A stretch of 35,286 nt of DNA. It comes from Candidatus Gemmiger avistercoris. Its GTDB lineage: Bacteria > Bacillota > Clostridia > Oscillospirales > Ruminococcaceae. Positions 14,388 through 21,108 of this stretch are shown here, in pieces. Positions within the stretch are counted from its first letter, which is position 1, and each line of letters starts with the position of its first letter. The stretch spans positions 1 through 35,286 of the forward strand of contig DXBF01000046.1 in NCBI GenBank assembly GCA_019116705.1, written 5' to 3'. The notes beneath the pieces were generated by a model. That model did not search any database. It had not been told where the DNA came from and saw nothing but the letters and a program-made list of their open reading frames with translations. A program made the position numbers and the translations under genes.

Positions 14388-16043
14388 TCACTCGGCAGCC
14401 GACGAGGACTGCGACGCATCGGATTCCGCCGTATCCTGCGGGGCCGGTGTGCCGGTAGTGGCTACCAGCGTATCGTCCCGCTCGCCCGCAATAAAGACGC
14501 TGACCACCGTTTTGCCCGCGTCGAAGCGGGTCCCGGCCAGCACGTCGGTCTTGGCCACACAGCCCTCCGCCATGGTGCCGTCGTTTTCGATGATCTGCAT
14601 TCTGTACTGGATGTCCCGTTCATCCAGCTGCTTGCTGGCGTTGGCCTGGGTGAAGCCGATGATATTGGGCATTTCCACCAGATTGGGGCCTTTGCTGACC
14701 ACGATCTGCAAAATCTGGTTTTCTTCCGTTTTCAGGGTCCCGGCGGCCGGTTCCTGGCTCATGACGATGCCCGCCGCAACATCGGAGCTGTTCTCCTCCG
14801 TCATCACGATGCGGTAGCTGGCGTAGAGATCATTGTCCTTGATCTCGCTGGCATAGCGTTTGCCCACCAGGTTCGGGATGGTCTCCACTTCATCCAGGGC
14901 CGGGTCCTCCGACTGGGCGGTGCTGCTCTGTGCAGGCGGCGGAGTTTGGGCAGCGCTGCCGCCGCCGGACTCCAACAGGCTCCAGATCAGCAGGATGGCC
15001 AGCACGACGATGACCACCAGCGAAACGCCCATGATCTTGCGGGTACTGATCTGATTATCGCCGCGCTCGAACATGGCGTTCGCTACGTTGGGGTCCGTCA
15101 GGGCGCTCATCAGTTCCGGGACCGTCTGCATCCGGCGCGCCGGGTCCAGCCGCAGGGCGCAGGCCAGCACCTGCGAAAACCAGGTGGGCACGCCTGCCTC
15201 CAGGCTGTGCGCAGATTCCAGGCTGTCCCGCACGCGGCGCTGGGGGGCCGCTACCGGCGTCTGGCCTGTTACCAGTTTATAGCAGACCGCCGCCAGGGCG
15301 TAGACGTCGGTGTAGCGGCCGCTGAATTCCGAAGCGGAATATTGTTCCGGCGCCGCATAACCGGGATAGAGTTGGCTTTTCAGTTCGCTGCCGCCGGTGC
15401 GCAGCGCCAGCGTACCGTAGCCGGTCAGACGGGCGGTGCCGTCGATGGGCAGCAAGATATTGTCCGGGCAGATGCCCCGGTGGATCAAGCCCGCCTTATG
15501 GAGCTGGGTCACCCCCTCCATTACCGGCTGCAGCAGGGTGCGGGCCTCTGCCGGGGTCAGCGTGCGGCTGCGCAGGCTGAGGTAGTGCGTCAGGGTCATG
15601 CCCTTTTCGCTCTCCTCAATGGCGTAGACGGTGTTGTTTTCCTCCAGTACGTCGAGGATGGTGCTCAGCCCGGTAGCGGGGGTCAGGTTGTGCAGGTCGT
15701 CATACAGGTCCTTGAAATCCATCCGGCTGGTCTTGAACAGCACTTCCCTGCCTTCCTTGGGCATCAGCGCGCCGTCGGCGCTGCGGCCGTTACACAGGGT
15801 CACGGGAAAATATTCTTTGATGAGCACGAACTTCTTCTCTTCATTCAGCACGCCGCGGTAGCACAGGCCGTCGCCATCCGCGCTGATATAGCCGCCCACC
15901 GTGTAGCGGTCACCCAGCTGGGTGCCCAGCGGCAGCGCGCCTTCCGGGTTCGGGTTTTCCAGCGAACGGCCACAGTGGGGGCAATCGCCGCCGTAACCGC
16001 CCGGCAGGGGCTGCAGGCAATGCGGGCAAAGAAGATCAGGCAT
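14388..16043 (-). CDS. Zinc-ribbon/PASTA membrane protein with a degenerate Ser/Thr kinase domain (predicted pseudokinase)
   Basis: A 551-residue protein. C6, C9, C21 and C24 form a zinc ribbon (two CPHC knuckles). A kinase-like domain covers about residues 45–315. It keeps the ATP-contacting lysine K76 (LIKEYFP), N195, the APE-like AAPEQ and the D-x-Y-A-L segment (TDVYAL). However, the HRD motif reads HRG (G190) and the DFG motif reads GYG (G208), so both the catalytic base and the metal-binding Asp are lost. A Lys/Arg stop is followed by a membrane helix (337–355). An outside linker rich in Ser/Pro/Gln and two PASTA-like domains follow (387–452 and 453–520), with IPNLVGKRYASE and MPNIIGFTQANA. 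The tail is acidic and Ser-rich. PASTA domains usually bind muropeptides or beta-lactams. Expected role: wall sensing or scaffolding rather than phosphorylation. Confidence 0.88.
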   Translation of the reverse strand: MPDLLCPHCLQPLPGGYGGDCPHCGRSLENPNPEGALPLGTQLGDRYTVGGYISADGDGLCYRGVLNEEKKFVLIKEYFPVTLCNGRSADGALMPKEGREVLFKTSRMDFKDLYDDLHNLTPATGLSTILDVLEENNTVYAIEESEKGMTLTHYLSLRSRTLTPAEARTLLQPVMEGVTQLHKAGLIHRGICPDNILLPIDGTARLTGYGTLALRTGGSELKSQLYPGYAAPEQYSASEFSGRYTDVYALAAVCYKLVTGQTPVAAPQRRVRDSLESAHSLEAGVPTWFSQVLACALRLDPARRMQTVPELMSALTDPNVANAMFERGDNQISTRKIMGVSLVVIVVLAILLIWSLLESGGGSAAQTPPPAQSSTAQSEDPALDEVETIPNLVGKRYASEIKDNDLYASYRIVMTEENSSDVAAGIVMSQEPAAGTLKTEENQILQIVVSKGPNLVEMPNIIGFTQANASKQLDERDIQYRMQIIENDGTMAEGCVAKTDVLAGTRFDAGKTVVSVFIAGERDDTLVATTGTPAPQDTAESDASQSSSAAE

Positions 16044-16067
16044 AAGCGTCCCCTTTCGTCATAGACA

Positions 16068-16105
16068 AGAAGAGAGAGCAAAGTTCGCCCTTTACTCTCT
16101 CTTCT
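16068..16105 (-). terminator. Hairpin between yebC and the pseudokinase gene
   Basis: The arms AGAAGAGAGAGCAAAG (16068–16083) and its near complement (16090–16105) pair with one mismatch. On the minus strand only a mixed TCTTGTC tail follows, so termination would be partial. It may lower expression of the downstream pseudokinase relative to yebC or stabilise an RNA end. Confidence 0.4.
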
Positions 16106-16113
16106 GCTTCTTG

Positions 16114-16851
16114 TCAGCGGTCGAGGTCTTCCTCGTTTTCCAGGCTGTGCCAGGCATTCTGCACGTCGTCGTCATCTTCCAGCGCGTCCAGCAGCTTGCC
16201 CATCTGGGTCAGCTGGTCGGGGTCCGTCAGACGGGTCGTGGTGGTGGGGACCTGCGCCACATCGGCCGAGATAAAGCTGTAGCCCTTGCCCTGCAGCGCG
16301 TCGCAGACGGCGGTAAAGTTTTCCGGCGTGGTGGTGACCTGCGCCGCTTCCTCCCCGGCGTCGAAATCCTCGGCGCCGGCGTCCAGGGCGTCCATCATCA
16401 GTTCGTCGGGGTCCTTGTCCTCCAGGTCCACGACAATGACGCCCTTCTGGTTGAACATGAAGCCGACGCAGCCCATCTGGCCCAGGTTGCCGCCGAACTT
16501 ATCGAAGTAGTGGCGCATATTGGCCGCGGTGCGGTTGCGGTTGTCGGTCAGCGTTTCCACCATTACCGCCACGCCGCCGGGGCCGTAGCCCTCATAGGTC
16601 ATGGCCTCGTACTCGGTCTTGTCGCCGCCCTCAGCGCGCTTGATGATGCGCTGGATGTTGTCGTTGGGCACGCTGTTGGCCTTGGCCTTGCTGATCAGCG
16701 CGGCCAGCTTGGAGTTGGACGCCGGGTTGGCGCCGCCCTCCTTGACGGCCACCGAGATCTCACGGCCGATCTTGGTAAAAACCTTGGCGCGGGCGCCGTC
16801 GGTTTTTTCCTTCTTGCGCTTGATGTTGTTCCATTTGCTATGTCCGGACAT
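16114..16851 (-). CDS. YebC/PmpR-family protein
   Basis: A 245-residue cytoplasmic protein with the family start MSGHSKWNNIKRKK, then KVFTKIGREI, PNDNIQRIIKRAEGG, YEGYGPGGVAVMVETLTDNRNRTA, and FNQKGVI near residue 133. Length and domain order are standard. YebC proteins have long been annotated as transcription regulators. More recent work on the family links them to relief of ribosome stalling at proline-rich stretches, so the older label may mislead. The start ATG 16851 lies after GAGAGGGGA. It is the first gene of a probable two-gene transcript with the pseudokinase. Confidence 0.97.
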   Translation of the reverse strand: MSGHSKWNNIKRKKEKTDGARAKVFTKIGREISVAVKEGGANPASNSKLAALISKAKANSVPNDNIQRIIKRAEGGDKTEYEAMTYEGYGPGGVAVMVETLTDNRNRTAANMRHYFDKFGGNLGQMGCVGFMFNQKGVIVVDLEDKDPDELMMDALDAGAEDFDAGEEAAQVTTTPENFTAVCDALQGKGYSFISADVAQVPTTTTRLTDPDQLTQMGKLLDALEDDDDVQNAWHSLENEEDLDR

Positions 16852-16920
16852 AAAACGGGTCCCCTCTCACTTTGTATTCATACAGGCTTTGGACATTGAG
16901 CCGACAATTTCCAGTTAAGT

Positions 16921-16949
16921 ATTATAACACAACCACACGTACTTTTCAA
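16921..16949 (-). promoter_or_regulatory. Sigma-A promoter of yebC
   Basis: On the minus strand TTGAAA (16949–16944), 17 bases, then a perfect TATAAT (16926–16921). The start would be near 16914, giving a leader of about 63 bases. Confidence 0.75.
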
Positions 16950-16967
16950 GCCCTGCCGCAAGGCGCG

Positions 16968-16995
16968 AAAAGGCCCCCGCCTTTGAGCGGGGGCC
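16968..16995 (-). terminator. Intrinsic terminator of the CdaR-like gene
   Basis: The minus strand has GGCCCCCGC, six bases, GCGGGGGCC, then TTTT (arms 16995–16987 and 16980–16972). It follows the stop of the regulator gene at 17008 and precedes the yebC promoter. Confidence 0.85.
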
Positions 16996-17007
16996 CTGAA
17001 GCCGGGA

Positions 17008-18093
17008 TCAGTATTTGGCAGGGTTCGCGGCCAGGTACTTTTTGACCATCAGCGCCACCTTGAACACGATGGCGTCGTCGAAGTTGCGCAGGTCAAGGCC
17101 GGTCAGCTTGCGGATCTTCTCCAGGCGGTAGACCAGGGTATTGCGGTGGACGAACAGGCCGCGGCTGGTCTCGGAAACATTGAGGTTGTTCTCAAAGAAG
17201 CGCTGGATGGTGAACAGCGTCTCGGCGTCCAGCGAGTCGATGCTCTCCTGCTTGAACACTTCGCGCAGGAAGGCTTCGCACAGCGTGGTGGGCAGCTGGT
17301 AGATGAGGCGGGCGATGCCCAGGTGGTCGTAGCTGATGACCTGGCGCTCGGTATCAAAGACCTTGCCCACTTCCATGGCGATCTGCGCTTCCTTGAAGCT
17401 GGAAGCCAGGTCCTTGATGTTGTTGATGGGTGTGCCGATGCCGACCACCGCTTTGATATAATGGTCGCCCTGGAGCGTATCCACAATGGAGGTGGCCAGC
17501 TTTTCCATATCGCGGGTGTTGTTGTCGGGCTTGATCTCCTTGACCAGCACGGTATCGCTCTCGCTGATGTTAAAGACGAAGTCCTTCTGCTTGTCCGGGA
17601 ACAGGCCGCTGACAACATCGTAGGCCGAGATGTCGTTGCCGGAGGTCACACGGATCAGCAGCACCACCCGCTGCACGTCGGAAACAAAATGCAGTTCCCG
17701 CGCCTTGGCGTAGATGTCACCGGGCAGGATATTGTCCAGCACCACGTTCTTGACGAAGTTGGTCTTGTCGAACTTTTCGTCATGGTACTGCTTGATGCAC
17801 TGCAGACTGATGGAAAGCATCGCGGCGAACTGCTCGGCCGTAGCGTCGGTCCCTTCCACAAAAGCGGCATAATCATTGTGTTTGGCATTGGAGAACTGGT
17901 GGTAGGAATACCCGTCCCGCACAAAAGCGTCCCCCGAAGTCTGCCGCACGGCGGCCACGCCGTCGCGCACTTCGCCGATCTGCCCCAGTTCGGAGCAGGA
18001 GATTACGGTGCCGGTCTCATCCACGACGCCCAGCACACGGTCAACGGCTTCCTTCATCTGGTACACCACGTTTTGGAATACCCTGTTTGCCAT
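17008..18093 (-). CDS. CdaR/PucR-type transcriptional regulator
   Basis: A 361-residue regulator. The C-terminal helix-turn-helix of the PucR/CdaR type is clear at about 290–352: TLFTIQRFFENNLNVSETSR, then LFVHRNTLVYRLEKIRKLTGLDLR. The N-terminal ~110 residues (MKEAVDRVLGVVDETGTVISCS, ending in FAAMLSISLQCIKQY) resemble the sugar-diacid/PAS-like sensing part. A GGDEF-like middle domain may lie between (residues ~130–260). CdaR relatives respond to sugar diacids or to nitrogen sources; here the ligand is unknown. No metabolic genes adjoin it, so it is probably a distant or global regulator. The start ATG 18093 has GGGGAG upstream. Confidence 0.85.
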   Translation of the reverse strand: MANRVFQNVVYQMKEAVDRVLGVVDETGTVISCSELGQIGEVRDGVAAVRQTSGDAFVRDGYSYHQFSNAKHNDYAAFVEGTDATAEQFAAMLSISLQCIKQYHDEKFDKTNFVKNVVLDNILPGDIYAKARELHFVSDVQRVVLLIRVTSGNDISAYDVVSGLFPDKQKDFVFNISESDTVLVKEIKPDNNTRDMEKLATSIVDTLQGDHYIKAVVGIGTPINNIKDLASSFKEAQIAMEVGKVFDTERQVISYDHLGIARLIYQLPTTLCEAFLREVFKQESIDSLDAETLFTIQRFFENNLNVSETSRGLFVHRNTLVYRLEKIRKLTGLDLRNFDDAIVFKVALMVKKYLAANPAKY

Positions 18094-18128
18094 AATCTGC
18101 GACTCCCCTTTATCAATTTTGGGTGTTA

Positions 18129-18139
18129 GGCAAATTGCC
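18129..18139. promoter_or_regulatory. Palindrome in the CdaR-like gene leader, possible operator
   Basis: GGCAA-A-TTGCC is a perfect 5-1-5 palindrome. It lies about 35–45 bases downstream of the predicted transcription start of the regulator gene and about 36 bases before its ATG. Position and symmetry suit autorepression. Confidence 0.4.
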
Positions 18140-18179
18140 TTTTGGTAAACTGCCCGAAAACAGATAGCTCTTGATGTAT

Positions 18180-18208
18180 ATTTTACACAATCGACTTGGC
18201 TTTTGCAA
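18180..18208 (-). promoter_or_regulatory. Sigma-A promoter of the CdaR-like gene
   Basis: On the minus strand TTGCAA (18208–18203), 17 bases, then TAAAAT (18185–18180). The start would be near 18173, giving a leader of about 80 bases. Confidence 0.65.
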
Positions 18209-18260
18209 CATATTTTAACGAAAAAACCAAGATTTTCTTGTACAATTTTGATTTTTGCAC

Positions 18261-18295
18261 AAAAAAATCCCCGCCGACGGAAAATTCAGCAGGGA
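18261..18295 (-). terminator. Intrinsic terminator of the capD-like/sugar transferase pair
   Basis: On the minus strand TCCCTGCTGA and TCGGCGGGGA form a 10-bp stem with two G·U pairs and an 8-base loop. Seven T follow (18267–18261). It begins ten bases after the sugar transferase stop. Confidence 0.8.
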
Positions 18296-18304
18296 CAGAC
18301 GCCG

Positions 18305-18943
18305 TCATTTTGACAAAGGGCGGTCTTTTTGTTCCGAATTACGCTGCTGCAGCGAACCCGTTCCGCCCTCCACCACGCCGCGGCGCTGGAACACATAGGT
18401 AAAGCTGCGCAGGAAGATCTTCAGATCCATGCCAAAGGTCAGGTGGGCGGCATACTCGCCGTCGTACCGCGCTTTGACGTCGATGGGAAGTTCGTCCCGC
18501 CCGTTGACCTGGGCCAGCCCGGTCAGCCCCGGGCGGATGCCGTTGGCATGCACGCGGTCCCGCGCTTCGATCAGGTCGTACTGGTTGTAGAGCGCCGGAC
18601 GCGGGCCTACGATGCTCATCTGGCCCGCCAGAATATTATAGATCTGCGGCAGTTCATCCAGGCTGGTCTTGCGCAGGAAGGCGCCGCTCCGGGTGATGTA
18701 GGAATCCGCGTTTTTCAGCAGGTGGGTGGGTACGTCATGGGGGGTATCGCCCCGCATGGTGCGGAATTTCAGAATGTTGAAGTGGGTCTTGCCGCGTCCC
18801 ACCCGCCGCTGCCGGAAAAAGACCGGCCCCGGGGAGTCCGCCTTGATCCACAGGGCAATGACTGCCATGGGGATCGCCAGCACAATGGCCGCCGCCAGAG
18901 AAAGCACAAAATCCAGCAGGCGTTTGATATAACGTTGATACAC
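18305..18943 (-). CDS. Small phosphoglycosyl transferase (undecaprenyl-phosphate sugar-1-phosphate transferase, PglC-like)
   Basis: It moves a sugar 1-phosphate from a UDP-sugar to the membrane carrier undecaprenyl phosphate, the first membrane step of many glycans. The 212-residue size is that of the minimal monotopic enzymes such as PglC. One N-terminal hydrophobic segment lies at about 12–33, then SPGPVFFRQRRVGRGK, KFRTM (59–63) and the catalytic D96–E97 in SLDELPQIYN. GPRPALYNQYDL and RPGLTGLAQVNGRDELP follow. The start is GTG 18943 with GGAGGG upstream; the gene begins three bases after the stop of the dehydratase gene. The acceptor sugar is probably derived from UDP-GlcNAc by that neighbour, but this is inferred. 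Confidence 0.92.
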   Translation of the reverse strand: MYQRYIKRLLDFVLSLAAAIVLAIPMAVIALWIKADSPGPVFFRQRRVGRGKTHFNILKFRTMRGDTPHDVPTHLLKNADSYITRSGAFLRKTSLDELPQIYNILAGQMSIVGPRPALYNQYDLIEARDRVHANGIRPGLTGLAQVNGRDELPIDVKARYDGEYAAHLTFGMDLKIFLRSFTYVFQRRGVVEGGTGSLQQRNSEQKDRPLSK

Positions 18944-18946
18944 GGC

Positions 18947-20935
18947 TCAACCCTCCCCTTGTATCCTGTCGCCGCGCTTTTCCAGTCCCTGCGCGACTTC
19001 GTCCCTGGAAAACAGGCCGGTATTCCCCACAGCCGCTTCCACGGTATGGTCCTCCCGCACACGGCGGTTGGGATGGTAGCTCGGCACCATATGCTGCAGG
19101 CACTCCACCACCGCATCGTCATTGTGGTGTGCCGCCTGCTGCAGATCCTGCAGGCCGGTGTAGAAATCGGCCAGATCGATCTGCATGGGCGGCGCGATAA
19201 AGATCTTGTCATGGGCAGTCTTGCGCATCTTGTCCTGCTCGGTATCCATCAGCAATTCTTCGTACAGCTTTTCGCCGGGGCGCAGGCCGGTGATCTTGAC
19301 TTCCATATTCACGCCCGGTTCATAGCCGTAAAAACGGATGAGACGGTTGGCCAGGTCCATGATCTTGACCGGCTTGCCCATATCCAGCACATAGATGCTG
19401 CCGCCTTTTGCCAGACCGCCGGCCTGCAGTACCAGCTGCGCAGCCTCGGTGATGGTCATGAAATAGCGCACGATCTCCGGATGGGTGATCGTCACCGGGC
19501 CGCCGCGCTTGATCTGTTCCTCAAACAGAGGGATCACACTGCCGTGGCTGCCCAGCACATTGCCGAAGCGCACGGCCATGCACTTCATATCGGTGCCGCT
19601 GTCGAAGGACTGGATGAGCATTTCACACAGGCGTTTGGTGCAGCCCATCACATTGGTGGGGTTGACGGCCTTGTCGGTAGAAAGCTGCACAAAACGCTCC
19701 ACCCCATGTTCCGCCGCCGATGTGAGCAGATTTTTGGTGCCGAATACGTTGTTCTTGACCGCTTCCGCCGGGCTGATCTCCATCAGCGGCACATGTTTGT
19801 GGGCTGCGGCATGGAACACCACCGAAGGTTGGTAGCTGTCGAACACTTCATCCAGGCGCTCCTTGTCCCGGATGGAGCCGACCAGCGTGACTACCGGCGC
19901 GTCCGCGCCGTATTTGTTGCGCAATTCGGTCTCCAGTTCATAGGCGCAGTTTTCGTAAATATCGAAGATGAGCAGCCGCCGGGGCTGGTAGCGCATGATC
20001 TGGCGGCAGAGCTCGCTGCCGATGGAACCGCCTCCGCCGGTGACCAGCACGACCTTATCGTGCAGGTATTCCGAGATCTGGGCGTTGTTGAGCTGGATCT
20101 CGTCGCGGGAGAGGAAGTCGGCGGTATTCAACTCGCGGAAGCCCGCCGCCACCGGGTTGCCGTTTTCATCCACCGCCTGCGGGTCGGAGAGCATCCGCAC
20201 CCGGCAGTGGGTGGAGTTGCAGAGGTTGATGATCTCGCTCAGGCGGTCGCCTTTCAGGGTGGTGATGGCGATGACGATCTCCATGATATGGTATTTGCGC
20301 ACCAGTTCCGGAATGTCGGAGATGGTGCCCCGCACCGGCACGCCCTGCACGCGCAGGCCCTTTTTGGTCAGGTCGTCGTCCACGATGCAGATGGGGTCGC
20401 CGAAACTCTGGTTCTTGTTTTTGCACAGGTTGACCGCCCAGGCGCCCGCGTTGCCTGCGCCCACGATGAGCAGCGGCGTCCGGCTTTCAGGGCGGTGGGC
20501 CCGCGCGCCGCGCACCGTTTTGATCAGCCGCCAGAGAAAGCGCACACCCGCGATCGCCGCCGTGTTGAATACCGCGCCGAAGATCAGCACCGAACCGCTG
20601 ATGGGACGGCTGCGGTAAAACAGATCGAACAGCATGATCAGGCCGGTAGCCAGCCCCGAAAGGCAGGTCAGGCGCGCGAGGTCCCGCATGCCGGCGTATT
20701 CCCACATGATCTCGTACAGCCCGCCGAACCAGAACACGATCATATAGATCGGCAGCGCGTAGTAGAGCATGGGCGCCATGGCGCGCAGCACTTCCGCACG
20801 CTGGTAGGCTTCCCCGCTGTCAAAGCGGAGCATGACGGCCAGCCAGTAGCAAAATACGATCAGGCCGCAGTCCAGCAGCATCAGAAGGATGCGCCGGGGC
20901 AGCCCCTTGATGATTTGTTTGGAATCCTGTTGCAT
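18947..20935 (-). CDS. CapD/FlaA1-family membrane UDP-sugar 4,6-dehydratase (PglF-like)
   Basis: A 662-residue enzyme. The N-terminal membrane part has about four hydrophobic segments between residues 15 and 135. A first Rossmann-type domain has IVGAGNAG (157–164). The catalytic short-chain dehydrogenase domain begins at VLVTGGGGSIGSE (296–308). It continues with FHAAAHKHVPLME (374–386), STDKAVNPTNVMG (419–431) and TRFGNVLGS-like VRFGNVLGS. This family usually converts UDP-GlcNAc to its 4-keto-6-deoxy form, on the way to bacillosamine-like or fucosamine sugars. The aminotransferase and acetyltransferase that would finish such a sugar are not adjacent. It is the first gene of a pair with the phosphoglycosyl transferase. 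Confidence 0.92.
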   Translation of the reverse strand: MQQDSKQIIKGLPRRILLMLLDCGLIVFCYWLAVMLRFDSGEAYQRAEVLRAMAPMLYYALPIYMIVFWFGGLYEIMWEYAGMRDLARLTCLSGLATGLIMLFDLFYRSRPISGSVLIFGAVFNTAAIAGVRFLWRLIKTVRGARAHRPESRTPLLIVGAGNAGAWAVNLCKNKNQSFGDPICIVDDDLTKKGLRVQGVPVRGTISDIPELVRKYHIMEIVIAITTLKGDRLSEIINLCNSTHCRVRMLSDPQAVDENGNPVAAGFRELNTADFLSRDEIQLNNAQISEYLHDKVVLVTGGGGSIGSELCRQIMRYQPRRLLIFDIYENCAYELETELRNKYGADAPVVTLVGSIRDKERLDEVFDSYQPSVVFHAAAHKHVPLMEISPAEAVKNNVFGTKNLLTSAAEHGVERFVQLSTDKAVNPTNVMGCTKRLCEMLIQSFDSGTDMKCMAVRFGNVLGSHGSVIPLFEEQIKRGGPVTITHPEIVRYFMTITEAAQLVLQAGGLAKGGSIYVLDMGKPVKIMDLANRLIRFYGYEPGVNMEVKITGLRPGEKLYEELLMDTEQDKMRKTAHDKIFIAPPMQIDLADFYTGLQDLQQAAHHNDDAVVECLQHMVPSYHPNRRVREDHTVEAAVGNTGLFSRDEVAQGLEKRGDRIQGEG

Positions 20936-21004
20936 ATCTCAGTAGGTCCTTCTATCTTCTTCCACCCGGCGCACCCCGGGTACCATTTGCAGTCATATAC
21001 GTAT

Positions 21005-21034
21005 AGTATAGCACAAAAGTGCCCCGTCTGTCTC
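21005..21034 (-). promoter_or_regulatory. Promoter of the capD-like gene
   Basis: On the minus strand TATACT (21010–21005) has an 18-base spacer to GAGACA (21034–21029). The -35 lies inside the terminator hairpin of glmS. The leader is about 60 bases. Confidence 0.45.
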
Positions 21035-21059
21035 GCCATCCACGCGGCAAACGGGGCGC
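21015..21059 (-). terminator. Intrinsic terminator of glmS
   Basis: GTGCCCCGT (21019–21027) and ACGGGGCGC (21051–21059) form a 9-bp stem with one G·U pair and a loop that contains a smaller GCC/GGC pairing. On the minus strand TTTT follows (21018–21015). Confidence 0.65.
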
Positions 21060-21108
21060 AGGCTGCCCAAAATATGGCAGAAAATTTTGGCCAAACAGCC
21101 GAATTTTC

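Noticed and set aside
11459..14419. Leftward open frame of 986 codons opposite the patatin and EI-like genes
   Set aside because: Mirror frame of two real genes with clear motifs and ribosome sites. No ribosome site and no domain of its own.
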